The position numbers and the translations under genes are program-made. Below are positions 1-7,258 of a stretch of 16,096 nucleotides of DNA, piece after piece (positions within the stretch are counted from its first letter, which is position 1; each line of letters begins with the position of its first letter). The stretch lies in assembly GCA_937915475.1 (NCBI GenBank), contig CALGIR010000275.1, positions 1 through 16,096 of the forward strand, given 5' to 3'. The notes beneath the pieces were generated by a model. The model made no database searches. It saw only the letters and a program-made list of their open reading frames with translations, and was not told where the DNA came from. This DNA comes from an uncultured Bacteroidales bacterium (GTDB lineage Bacteria > Bacteroidota > Bacteroidia > Bacteroidales > Tenuifilaceae).

Positions 1-1251
1 GTATTTTGCATGCCAAACCTTGCCTTGTGTTGAATGTTTTGGAGGTTCCTCCAGCTCAGCTTTGCTCAAAAAGTCCGTAAGGACATCAACAGCCTGCTCG
101 TATTCTTTTGCGTTATAATGACACCACCCAATTCTATAGATATATTCGTATTGATTGGGGTTAAAGTTGAAAGCTGTGTAGAATTGTTCAATTGCGCTCC
201 GGTATTTTCGGCCACGCATGTATGCATCGCCTCTGGTAGCATAAAGCATTGCCATTTCGTATGGTGAAGGGGTAAGCAAATCCTCTGTCATGTTGAGTAT
301 TGCCAAACCCTTTTGTCTGTCACCTATTTCAATAAGAGTTTTTGCGTAAACAAAATTCAGGGCCTTATCGGTTGTATCGTATGCGAATGCTTTCTCAAGG
401 TTTTGAGCCGCATCGTAGTAGTTCCCCGTTTGGAACTTTGCAAGGCCCGAGAACTTAAGCGTAAAGCGCGATGAATCACCTAAAGCAGCAGCCCTATCAA
501 ACCAGTTATCTGCTTTTCTATACTCCTGTGCAAGATAGTGTAGATATCCTTTAGCTCTTACAATTGGTATATAGGTTGAATCGTATGCAATTGCCGTTTC
601 GGCAATCGAGAAAATTACTGGGTATGGCATTGCCGCTTGAATTAACCCATTTATCAACTTAACCGCAAGGGGTAAGTTCTGGGGCTTTAACTCAAACGAT
701 TTGTTGTAAGCATAAAGTGTTAGAGCAATGCTGTCTGTTTTTAAAGCACAATCGCCAATTTGTTCCCAAACGTAGAAGTTCGCCGAATCTGCCATTAGCA
801 GAGTATTGAATTGATCTAGGGCCTCATTATATCGAGCATCGCGCTTAAGCAGCCTTGCTAGCTGCGATCGTGTAGATCTATTTGTTGTGTCAAGGGTAAG
901 GGCTCTTTTATAGAGTTCAATTGCGTGGTTCACGTTTCCCTGTGCTGCATTGGCTCCGGCTAGTTGCTGTAAGCATCTTATACAAGTGCTATCTGAAAGC
1001 ACCGCATTATGGTAGGCAGTGGCAGCGCTATCGTAATTTAGCTGCATTTCCCATGCGTTTCCAAGCATTAGCCAGTGCGCTGTATTTAGCGAATCAATCA
1101 GCAGTTCTTGTTGTAAGGAGATGATAAGTTCATTGCCACTGGCAAGCGCATTGATTGCTTTTGGTGAAGTTGAAGGGTTTTCGCTTTGGGCAAAGGTTAC
1201 AGCTGATATAAGTGCAAATGCCGAAACTAGAGTAAAGTTAAGTAAGCACAT
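1..1251 (-). CDS. Secreted tetratricopeptide-repeat protein (partial, C-terminus off the left edge)
   Basis: The minus strand reads open for 417 codons from an ATG at 1251 to the window edge, with no stop codon. A TAA lies two codons upstream in frame, so this ATG is the earliest possible start. The N-terminus (MCLLNFTLVSAFALISAVTF followed by AQS) looks like a signal peptide, so export is likely. From about residue 55 onward the protein shows repeated TPR-like helix pairs of about 34 residues, with recurring patterns such as W-x-x-L-G and Y-x-x-A-x-x-x-Y/F followed by a D-T/S turn, for example around residues 55-85, 105-140 and 330-365. TPRs normally act as protein-protein scaffolds; no catalytic domain is visible. 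It lies 71 bp downstream of the BlaR-like gene in the same direction and is probably the third gene of that operon, which suggests an envelope role tied to the sensor. The fold is clear; the specific function is unknown. Confidence 0.85.
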   Translation of the reverse strand, partial: MCLLNFTLVSAFALISAVTFAQSENPSTSPKAINALASGNELIISLQQELLIDSLNTAHWLMLGNAWEMQLNYDSAATAYHNAVLSDSTCIRCLQQLAGANAAQGNVNHAIELYKRALTLDTTNRSTRSQLARLLKRDARYNEALDQFNTLLMADSANFYVWEQIGDCALKTDSIALTLYAYNKSFELKPQNLPLAVKLINGLIQAAMPYPVIFSIAETAIAYDSTYIPIVRAKGYLHYLAQEYRKADNWFDRAAALGDSSRFTLKFSGLAKFQTGNYYDAAQNLEKAFAYDTTDKALNFVYAKTLIEIGDRQKGLAILNMTEDLLTPSPYEMAMLYATRGDAYMRGRKYRSAIEQFYTAFNFNPNQYEYIYRIGWCHYNAKEYEQAVDVLTDFLSKAELEEPPKHSTQGKVWHAKY

Positions 1252-1273
1252 ATTTTAAAAGAGAGTTTATGGT

Positions 1274-1310
1274 AGCCAGCATTAGCCAATTGTAATAACC
1301 AATGCTGGCT
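1274..1310 (-). repeat. 10-bp perfect inverted repeat between the BlaR-like and TPR genes
   Basis: AGCCAGCATT (1274-1283) and AATGCTGGCT (1301-1310) are exact reverse complements separated by 17 bases. In the minus-strand transcript this forms a hairpin between the M56 peptidase stop codon and the TPR start codon. No clean U-run follows directly (the next bases are ACCATAAACTCTCTTTT), so it is not a canonical intrinsic terminator. It could be a weak attenuator or an RNA-processing or stability element that adjusts TPR expression relative to the sensor genes. Confidence 0.6.
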
Positions 1311-1322
1311 TTGTACCGTTTA

Positions 1323-2585
1323 TTATTCTAGCGAAAATGCGATGGGGAAAGTAAATTGCACTCGCACATTTATGCCTCTTTGCGTCCCTGGTTCCCATTT
1401 GGGGCTCGACTCCACAACCCTAACCGCCTCTTTGTCAATTGAGGGATCGACACCTCTTACAACCTCTACGTTGCTTACAGAACCATCGGGTTCAACAATA
1501 AAACTGACAAAGACCTTTCCCTGAATACCATTCTCAAGGGCAATTACAGGGTATTTAAGGTTTTCGGCAATGTAACCTCTGAAAATTTCATGGCTTTTAT
1601 CTCCTCTAAATTTGGGCATGTTTTCTACAACAACAAAAACCTCACCGTTGCTAATACTACTTTTACTTTCCATTTCTTTAGATTCTTGGACAATAGAGTG
1701 TTCTGCTCCCGACTTGTCGCACGAAATGGTAAATACAAGAGAAAAAATGAGCAAAAAGGATAGAACTAAAGCCGGTAGGACATGTTTTTTTACTTTTTTA
1801 GTGTTCATCATGGCTAAGCGTTTAATGGTTAATGATTTGTTGAAATTATTGCCAAGGGATAGCGCTATCCCGCTAAAGGCAACAGAAATAATGGAGTCCA
1901 TATATTTATGCGAATCAGCCGATTTTGCTATCACCTCGTCATCGGCTTGGTACTCGTGAATTTCTATAAGCGTTTTTTTTATCATCCAGTAAAAGGGGTT
2001 ATACCACTGCACAAGCCCAATGAGCTCCATTAGAATTTGGTCTAAGCTGTGGTAATGCTTTTTATGGGCAATTTCGTGGGCAACTATTAGCTCCATTTTA
2101 TCATCAGGAATGTTGCTGGGGTTAACAAAGCCGTAACCAAAAAACGAGAAAGGGGGAATGCCCTTGTTGTGCTCAACAATGGTTATGTTTTTACGGTTGT
2201 TATGTTTTCCCGTTTTAACAAGAGTTAGTATTTTTATTAAGCTTATAAAAAATCTAATTAGAAGTAAAGCAGATCCTATAGCAACAATATAAAGTGCAAC
2301 TGTTGAAAGGCTAAAGCCAGTTTCTTGTCCTGTAGGATTTATGGTTAATTCAGGAATGGATAAGTACACTTGAAATGGGAAACTTGTTGCTGAAGTTTTA
2401 GCCATCGATAGTAACAAAGGTGAAAGGAATGGAGCTGCCATGGAGAGTAACACTCCAATAATAATGAATAGCCTTACCCTTGAGAATTGGTTTATTCGCT
2501 TCAGCAGCAAAAACCAAACACACCAAACGATGGCTATGCCAATGCTCCATTTAAGTAGAGTGCTAAATATGCTCGCTGTTTCCAT
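1323..2585 (-). CDS. BlaR1-like M56 family sensor metallopeptidase with C-terminal TonB domain
   Basis: This 420-residue protein is an integral membrane zinc peptidase. Membrane segments are visible at about residues 7-28, 38-61, 93-120 and 268-288. The cytoplasmic loop carries the M56 zinc motif HEIAH (170-174), and HEYQADD at 210-216 probably supplies the third ligand (E211). After the last membrane segment comes a linker and then a TonB C-terminal-like domain (about 345-417: YP..A..NGIQGKV.V.F.V..DGSV..V.VVRG), replacing the penicillin-binding domain of classical BlaR1. In BlaR/MecR systems the peptidase is activated by an extracytoplasmic signal and inactivates the partner BlaI-type repressor. 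Here the sensing domain lies on the periplasmic side and could contact envelope proteins; that is inference. Its start overlaps the end of the blaI-like gene by 23 bp, indicating translational coupling. M56 and TonB assignments are confident; the signal is unknown. Confidence 0.9.
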   Translation of the reverse strand: METASIFSTLLKWSIGIAIVWCVWFLLLKRINQFSRVRLFIIIGVLLSMAAPFLSPLLLSMAKTSATSFPFQVYLSIPELTINPTGQETGFSLSTVALYIVAIGSALLLIRFFISLIKILTLVKTGKHNNRKNITIVEHNKGIPPFSFFGYGFVNPSNIPDDKMELIVAHEIAHKKHYHSLDQILMELIGLVQWYNPFYWMIKKTLIEIHEYQADDEVIAKSADSHKYMDSIISVAFSGIALSLGNNFNKSLTIKRLAMMNTKKVKKHVLPALVLSFLLIFSLVFTISCDKSGAEHSIVQESKEMESKSSISNGEVFVVVENMPKFRGDKSHEIFRGYIAENLKYPVIALENGIQGKVFVSFIVEPDGSVSNVEVVRGVDPSIDKEAVRVVESSPKWEPGTQRGINVRVQFTFPIAFSLE

Positions 2586-2955
2586 CTTTTTTCTTTTTGT
2601 CTAGTTTGTCTGATAAAAGTGCGATTATCTCTTCCATCTCCTTAACCGATAGGTTCTCTTCCTTAGCAAAAAATGAGACCATTTGACGGTATGAGTTTTC
2701 AAAGTAGCTCATAATAAAACCTCGCATAAACTTGCCCGTATATTCTTTTTTAGTGACAATAGGGTGGTACTGGTGAGCTTTTCCAAATGCTTTATAATCT
2801 ACAAATCCCTTTTTTTCTAAAATTCGGACTATTGTAGAAACAGTGTTGTAGGCAGGCTTTGGGCTTGGTAACTTATCAATTATATCCTTTACGAAAGCAT
2901 TCTCTAGCTTCCAAAGAATGTGCATTATCTGTTCTTCTGCTTTTGTTAATTCCAT
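2563..2955 (-). CDS. BlaI/MecI/CopY family transcriptional repressor
   Basis: A 130-residue protein starting MELTKAEEQIMHILWKLE, which matches the beginning of the BlaI/MecI winged-helix domain. An ATG further upstream at 2988 would add 11 residues (MLLVTIKLLNI) that do not look like the family, so I use the ATG at 2955. Residues 1-80 form the DNA-binding winged helix, including the recognition-helix stretch YNTVSTIVRILEKKGFV. The C-terminal half, about 80-120, is the helical dimerization region and is rich in charged residues. Family members bind operator dyads as dimers and are cleaved or released when the partner M56 peptidase is activated. The partner lies directly downstream with a 23-bp overlap. 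The dyad ladder just upstream of this gene is the probable operator, implying autoregulation. Confidence 0.92.
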   Translation of the reverse strand: MELTKAEEQIMHILWKLENAFVKDIIDKLPSPKPAYNTVSTIVRILEKKGFVDYKAFGKAHQYHPIVTKKEYTGKFMRGFIMSYFENSYRQMVSFFAKEENLSVKEMEEIIALLSDKLDKKKKDGNSEHI

Positions 2956-2985
2956 TATATTCAATAGCTTTATTGTTACTAACAG

Positions 2986-3017
2986 CAAATGTATAACTAA
3001 AAACTTAGTTACACAAC
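2986..3017 (-). promoter_or_regulatory. Probable promoter of the blaI-blaR-TPR operon
   Basis: On the minus strand TACATTTG (plus-strand 2986-2993) fits the Bacteroidota -7 box TAnnTTTG exactly. A GTTG at 3014-3017 serves as a -33 element, with 20 bases between its TTG and the -7 box. Transcription would begin around 2979-2983, about 25 nt before the blaI ATG. The spacer of this promoter is occupied by the operator-like dyad 2995-3010, so a bound repressor would block sigma-factor contact. Confidence 0.6.
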
Positions 3018-3030
3018 TAAAAATGCAGTT
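2995..3030. promoter_or_regulatory. Candidate BlaI operator: alternating half-sites at 10-bp steps
   Basis: Half-sites AACTAA (2995-3000), TTAGTT (3005-3010) and AACTAA (3015-3020), then the degenerate GCAGTT (3025-3030), alternate in orientation with exactly 10 bp between successive starts. This gives overlapping dyads AACTAA-aaac-TTAGTT and TTAGTT-acac-AACTAA. A further AACTAAGT occurs at 3044-3051. BlaI-family repressors bind this kind of short dyad as dimers, often cooperatively on adjacent turns of the helix. The array lies on the blaI promoter and also 55 bp or more upstream of the divergent amidase gene, so it might affect both. The repeats are seen directly; the binding is inferred. 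Confidence 0.6.
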
Positions 3031-3084
3031 AATTTACAAAAAAAACTAAGTCACACAGGCACAGTGATATAAAATTTTTATAGC

Positions 3085-3865
3085 ATGAGCAATACTTTAA
3101 CAATAGCAATTGTACAAGCCAATTTAGTTTGGGAGGATATAGAGGTAAATATTAATAATTTCACCCAATTGGTGCAAAATATTGATAAAGCAGTAGATAT
3201 TGTTATCCTTCCCGAGATGTTTACAACAGGGTTCTCCATGAATGCTCAAAAGCTAGCTCAAACCATGCAAGGCGATACAGTAAGTTGGATGCAAAAGCAT
3301 TGCCGTCGAGATGGGTTTTGCCATATGCGGAAGCATAATAGTTGAGGACGACGGTAAATACTATAATCGTTTCATCTTTGTTACGCCTCAGGGCAAAATG
3401 CACACATACAACAAAAGACATCTTTTTACCTATGCTGACGAGAATAAATTTTATACTTCTGGAAACAAGCAGCTGATATTTAACTATCTGGGTTGGAGGA
3501 TTATGCCTCAAATATGCTACGATGTTCGTTTCCCCGTTTGGAGTAGGAACAAGGAAAAATACGATTTGCTGATAAACGTGGCCAACTTCCCTGCTGAGCG
3601 TCGAGATGCATGGACCACCTTGCTTAAGGCACGTGCAATAGAGAACCAGTGCTATGTAGCAGCTGCCAATAGGGTGGGCACTAGCGGAATGGGTATCTAT
3701 TATTCAGGCGACAGCATGATTATTGATGCTCATGGGCAAGCAATTGCAGCGGCTTTGCCAGGGCAGGATAGAATTATTGTTGGTACAATTTATATGGATA
3801 AGCTTTTGCAGTTTCGTAAAGACTTTCCTGTACTGCCTAATGCAGATGCGTTTAACTTGCTATAA
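3085..3865 (+). pseudogene. Omega-amidase / YafV-like nitrilase-superfamily hydrolase, frameshifted
   Basis: Two overlapping frames together encode one nitrilase-superfamily protein. The first covers 3085 to about 3300 and the second about 3302-3865. Dropping one T at 3300/3301 turns CAT-T-GCC-GTC-GAG-ATG-GGT into H-A-V-E-M-G and restores a continuous 259-residue protein, about the family length. In the repaired protein the catalytic triad is complete: E44 (ILPEMF), K110 (YNKRHLF) and C144 (ICYDVRFP). Family members hydrolyse alpha-ketoglutaramate and alpha-ketosuccinamate, the products of glutamine and asparagine transamination, as cytoplasmic metabolite repair. As written, translation would stop at 3345 after 86 residues and lose K and C. 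Because all later residues remain well conserved, the break is either very recent or a sequencing or assembly error; the site is not a long homopolymer. The gene is divergent from the blaI operon. Confidence 0.85.
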
Positions 3866-3988
3866 TGTTAAATGTAAGTATGTACATTAAAATTCATCAA
3901 TTTATTGCCATTTATTTTGCATATCGTTATTACAATCATTTACATTTAGGCTTACTTTGCAAGTTATTTTGATAAAATTATGTAGAGT

Positions 3989-5329
3989 ATGAATATTATT
4001 ATTGCAGGTGCAGGCGAGGTGGGGACACATTTGGCAAAGATGCTCTCCATAGAGTATCATGATATTGTTGTAATTGATTCTGACACTGAAAAGTTGGTAC
4101 AACTCTCCTCTAGTGCAGATTTGCTTGTTGTTGAAGGTTCTGCAACATCCATATCGGTTTTAAAAGAAGCTAACGTAAAGAAAGCAGACCTATTTATTGC
4201 GGTAACAAATTCCGAGAATGCCAATATTCTTAGTGCAACTTTGGCAAAGCGATTAGGTGCAAAGAAAGTAATAGCCCGTATTGATAATAACGATTATCTT
4301 CTCCCGAACAATAAAGAAATTTTTCTAAATATGGGGGTCGATTCCCTTATTTATCCAGAAAAACTGGCTGCCAAGGAGGTGACGAACTTGTTGGGACATA
4401 CCGGTACTACTGAATTTGTTGATTTTTCAGGAGGAAAACTTTCGCTTGCAGTGATGCGATTGGAAGAGGATGCTCCTGTAATTGATCAAACGCTTCTTCA
4501 AACTGTAAAGCATAACCAACATCTCGAATTTCGGGCAGTGGCCATTTCCCGTGAGGGCGAAACCATTATTCCTCGTGGGGGCGATCAGTTTAAAGTAAAT
4601 GATTTGGTTTACGTAATTACAAACCAAAGCGGGGTTAAGGAAATGCTCGAATATTCGGGTAAAAAAAACATTGAGGTGAATGACCTTATGATTTTGGGAG
4701 GGGGAAGAATTGGGGCTAGAATTGCATCTGAACTTGAGAGAGATGTTAATGTTAAAATAGTAGAATTGGATAGGGATGAAAGTATTAGACTTGCAAAATT
4801 CTTTAAGAATGCACTCGTTATTAATGGCGATGGTCGTGATACTGAACTTCTTATGCAGGAGGGGCTTCAGTACATGGATGCATTTATAGCCGTTACAGGG
4901 AATTCCGAAACCAATATACTAACATGCTTGGCAGCAAAGCGAATGGGCGTTAAGAAGACTATTGCTGAGGTTGAAAATTTCGACTATATAACACTTGCCG
5001 AAAGCATGGGGATTGACACCGTAATTAATAAGAAACTTATAACGGCAAGTCGTATTTTTCGTTATACTATGAGTACAGAAGTGTCAGCCATTAAGTGCCT
5101 TACGGGTAGCGATGCCGAGGTGCTGGAGTTTATTGTTAAACCCAATTCGCCGATTACAAAAGGGAAGATAAAGGATATATCCTTTCCTAAAGATGCAATA
5201 ATTGGTGGTGTTGTTCGAGGCGATTCTAGCTATATTGCTACCGGGATAACCGAAATAAAAGCCTTTGATAGAGTTGTGGTATTTGCACTCCCTTCAGCCA
5301 TCAATAAAGTTGGGAAGTTCTTTAACTAG
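3989..5329 (+). CDS. trkA: Trk system potassium uptake regulatory subunit TrkA
   Basis: The 446-residue cytoplasmic protein has the TrkA double layout: RCK_N, RCK_C, RCK_N, RCK_C. The first Rossmann domain begins at residue 1 with GAGEVG (7-12) and has acidic D30 at the end of strand 2, typical for NAD(H) binding. The second begins near residue 231 with GGGRIG (237-242) and has E259 at the equivalent place. RCK_C domains lie at about 140-220 and 365-440. TrkA binds nucleotide and gates the TrkH/TrkG membrane channel that imports potassium. Full family length and intact motifs indicate a working protein. No trkH is adjacent: the next plus-strand gene encodes a DUF4199 protein, so the channel subunit must be elsewhere. 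I see no clear promoter in the 123-bp upstream spacer. Confidence 0.95.
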   Translation: MNIIIAGAGEVGTHLAKMLSIEYHDIVVIDSDTEKLVQLSSSADLLVVEGSATSISVLKEANVKKADLFIAVTNSENANILSATLAKRLGAKKVIARIDNNDYLLPNNKEIFLNMGVDSLIYPEKLAAKEVTNLLGHTGTTEFVDFSGGKLSLAVMRLEEDAPVIDQTLLQTVKHNQHLEFRAVAISREGETIIPRGGDQFKVNDLVYVITNQSGVKEMLEYSGKKNIEVNDLMILGGGRIGARIASELERDVNVKIVELDRDESIRLAKFFKNALVINGDGRDTELLMQEGLQYMDAFIAVTGNSETNILTCLAAKRMGVKKTIAEVENFDYITLAESMGIDTVINKKLITASRIFRYTMSTEVSAIKCLTGSDAEVLEFIVKPNSPITKGKIKDISFPKDAIIGGVVRGDSSYIATGITEIKAFDRVVVFALPSAINKVGKFFN

Positions 5330-5495
5330 TCTTTGCAAGAAATCGCCAAATACTACGTTATTCTCGTTTTTTTAAACAGTCATTTACAATTAGTAAATTC
5401 CTTGGTTTCAAAAACCTCGAAAGCCTTGTCTTTGACGTTTTCTTATCAAAGGCACAAAAACATAGAGTTTTCTTGCTGACACTAACTAGGCAAGT

Positions 5496-5503
5496 AAAAA
5501 AAA
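5496..5503 (-). terminator. U-run ending the SRP RNA transcript
   Basis: Eight T on the minus strand (plus-strand AAAAAAAA, 5496-5503) follow immediately after the closing helix of the SRP RNA. That GC-containing helix can serve as the terminator stem, so the RNA would need no separate terminator hairpin. Confidence 0.6.
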
Positions 5504-5608
5504 GTGTGGGTAAGCTACTTACATCGCACCGCTACAACCGCCTACCCTTGCTACCTTCCGATCCTGGGGGAGTTCAGCAGGAGCTGGTCGTGTAAGACCT
5601 ACCCACAC
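5504..5608 (-). ncRNA. ffs: Small signal recognition particle RNA (4.5S-type)
   Basis: The minus strand carries the universally conserved SRP domain IV: CAGGATCGGAAGGTAGCA, with the GGAA tetraloop and the opposing CAGG and AGCA sides of the Ffh-binding internal loop (plus-strand 5549-5566). The two ends are perfectly complementary over 9 bp (plus-strand 5504-5512 against 5600-5608), closing a single long hairpin of 105 nt, the expected size and shape. The RNA binds the Ffh GTPase and directs membrane-protein nascent chains to FtsY. A run of eight T on the minus strand directly follows the closing helix (plus-strand 5496-5503), and a good promoter precedes it. The 174 bp between trkA and this RNA contain no gene or strong structure that I can see. 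Confidence 0.92.
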
Positions 5609-5610
5609 CG

Positions 5611-5642
5611 CAAAGATAGTAACATCTTTACAACTCTTCAAA
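5611..5642 (-). promoter_or_regulatory. Promoter of the SRP RNA gene
   Basis: On the minus strand TTTG (plus-strand 5639-5642), then 20 bases, then TATCTTTG (plus-strand 5611-5618) matches the Bacteroidota housekeeping promoter TTTG-N19-TAnnTTTG closely. The -7 box ends two bases before the predicted 5' end of the SRP RNA at 5608, the right distance for initiation there. Confidence 0.75.
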
Positions 5643-5646
5643 GTTT

Positions 5647-5680
5647 TTTGCAGCATATATCCCTTTTTCTAATATCTTTG
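5647..5680 (+). promoter_or_regulatory. Candidate promoter of the DUF4199-GT2 operon
   Basis: TTTG at 5647-5650 and TATCTTTG at 5673-5680 are spaced by 22 bases. The -7 box matches TAnnTTTG exactly; the spacer is slightly longer than usual. The predicted start lies about 20 nt before the ATG at 5709. It diverges from the SRP RNA promoter, and the two are separated by only a few bases. Confidence 0.5.
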
Positions 5681-5708
5681 CTAGTCCTTAACTAATTAAT
5701 AACCTATT

Positions 5709-6272
5709 ATGGATACGAGAACTAATCAAATGCTAAAATCAACAACAACCTATGGCTTAGCGCTGGGTGTTATCGTTGTTATTTATTCTTTATTACTTTT
5801 TCTTTTAGATATAATGCCCATTGGTATTATGAAACCGTTTATACTCACTATTGTAAGTATAGCAATTTACTTTGTTGGAATACTAATGTTTAGTAAAAAG
5901 GTTAGTAAAGATATATATGGAGGAGAGGTGACCTTTCAACAGGGTTTGCTGATTGGTATTTTGATAGGTTTTTTTGCTGCAATAATTACATCAGCATACT
6001 CGTATCTTCAAAATGTGATTATTGATCCTGATTATATGAATCGCTACATCAATGCGCAGAGCGAATGGATGGCGAATTACATGTCCTCGAAAGGTCTGCC
6101 GGGTGATCAGGTTGAAACTGTTTTAGAGGGGCTTGATGCTGCAAGAGATACCAAAATCACCTTTGGTACTTACATTAATTCAGTTCTCCTTAGTACGCTT
6201 GGTTTTGGAGTCATTAGCCTTATTACAGCAGCAATTATTAGGAAGAGGAAAACATCTCCTTTTGAAGGGTAG
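5709..6272 (+). CDS. DUF4199 domain-containing membrane protein
   Basis: This 187-residue protein fits the DUF4199 family, which is common in Bacteroidota and has no known biochemical function. Four hydrophobic segments are visible at about residues 14-36, 41-61, 78-100 and 153-174, with a soluble loop of about 50 residues (100-152) between the third and fourth. The sequence FGGxxTFxQG, typical of the family before the third membrane segment, appears here as YGGEVTFQQG (70-79). It precedes the GT2 glycosyltransferase gene by 13 bp and is probably co-transcribed with it. This pairing recurs in Bacteroidota genomes from memory, suggesting a shared envelope role, but no substrate can be named. 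Confidence 0.82.
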   Translation: MDTRTNQMLKSTTTYGLALGVIVVIYSLLLFLLDIMPIGIMKPFILTIVSIAIYFVGILMFSKKVSKDIYGGEVTFQQGLLIGILIGFFAAIITSAYSYLQNVIIDPDYMNRYINAQSEWMANYMSSKGLPGDQVETVLEGLDAARDTKITFGTYINSVLLSTLGFGVISLITAAIIRKRKTSPFEG

Positions 6273-6285
6273 AAACTTTTATTAA

Positions 6286-7239
6286 ATGGATATTTCAATT
6301 ATAGTTCCGCTTTACAACGAGGAGGAATCGTTACCCGAGCTTGTTGCCTGGATAAAAAGAGTGATGGATAAGAATGGTTTCTCTTTTGAAACCATACTTG
6401 TTGATGATGGGAGTAACGATAAGAGTTGGAGTGTAATAGAGAATATTTGCGCAAAGTATCCTTTTGCTAAAGGCATAAAGTTTAGGCGCAACTATGGAAA
6501 ATCTGCTGCTCTGCATGTGGGGTTTCAGATGGCAACGGGTAATATAGTTGCTACCATGGATGCCGACTTGCAGGATAGCCCTGAGGAAATTCCTGAGATG
6601 TACAGAATGATTACTGAAGAGGGCTATGATTTAATTTCAGGATGGAAAAAGAAACGGTATGATCCGATTTCGAAAACAATCCCAAGCAAATTTTTCAATA
6701 GAACGGTTAGAGCATTTACAGGTATAAAACTACATGATTTTAACTGTGGACTTAAAGCCTATCGTAAAGAAGTAATTAAAAGTATCGAGATTTTTGGTGA
6801 GATGCATAGGTATATTCCAGTTCTAGCAAAACAGGCAGGTTTTAAACGTATTGGCGAAAAAGTGGTAACACACCAGGAGCGCAAGTATGGCGTAACCAAG
6901 TTTGGGCTCGAAAGGTTTATAAACGGTTTTCTCGACCTCTTTACCGTAATTTTTGTAACCCGATTTGGGAAAAAGCCCATGCACCTGTTTGGAACCCTTG
7001 GTACTTTAATGTTTTTAGCAGGGGGCATAATGAGCATTTGGATTGTAGTAGAAAAGATTTATTCTCAGTATCATTCTCTAGGTTTTAGACCGATTGCAGA
7101 TCAACCACTATTTTATATCGCTTTAGTAATGGCAATCATTGGAGTGCAACTTTTTGTTGCGGGTTTCTTGGGAGAACTGGTTTCCCGTAGCTCTGCAGAT
7201 AGGAATCATTATCTGATTGAAAAAGAAATCGGAATTTAA
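6286..7239 (+). CDS. Family 2 glycosyltransferase of the DPM1/GtrB type, membrane-anchored
   Basis: The 317-residue protein has an N-terminal GT-A catalytic domain (about 1-220). Nucleotide-sugar binding is shown by VPLYNEEE (7-14) and VDDGS (39-43). The metal-binding DXD is D92-A-D94 within DADLQDSPEEIP, and the acceptor region follows with DFNCGLKAYR (151-160) and HRYIP (174-178). Two C-terminal membrane helices lie at about 233-255 and 275-298, the layout of polyprenyl-phosphate glycosyltransferases such as GtrB and PglC-independent DPM1-like enzymes. The likely reaction is transfer of a sugar from a nucleotide donor to undecaprenyl phosphate at the inner membrane face; donor and acceptor are inferred from family. 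It sits in a two-gene operon with the DUF4199 gene. A 209-bp spacer follows. Confidence 0.9.
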   Translation: MDISIIVPLYNEEESLPELVAWIKRVMDKNGFSFETILVDDGSNDKSWSVIENICAKYPFAKGIKFRRNYGKSAALHVGFQMATGNIVATMDADLQDSPEEIPEMYRMITEEGYDLISGWKKKRYDPISKTIPSKFFNRTVRAFTGIKLHDFNCGLKAYRKEVIKSIEIFGEMHRYIPVLAKQAGFKRIGEKVVTHQERKYGVTKFGLERFINGFLDLFTVIFVTRFGKKPMHLFGTLGTLMFLAGGIMSIWIVVEKIYSQYHSLGFRPIADQPLFYIALVMAIIGVQLFVAGFLGELVSRSSADRNHYLIEKEIGI

Positions 7240-7258
7240 TATCTAAACTTTCGCAGAT

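Noticed and set aside
921..1124. Plus-strand 67-residue reading frame near the left edge, and a second at 34-267.
   Set aside because: Both are shadows of the long minus-strand TPR gene, which is open through the whole region with clear repeat structure and a signal peptide.
3871..3888. Small dyad AATGTA/TACATT after the amidase stop.
   Set aside because: A 6-bp AT-rich stem without a T-tail is expected by chance in a spacer of this composition.
5399..5460. Possible trkA terminator: GGTTT-caa-AAACC, and CTTTGA...TCAAAG nearby.
   Set aside because: The stems are 5-6 bp and AT-rich, and no proper T-run follows. I cannot support a terminator here.
5504..5695. Plus-strand 63-residue reading frame.
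   Set aside because: It lies across the SRP RNA on the opposite strand, and its composition reflects that RNA; no protein family is suggested.
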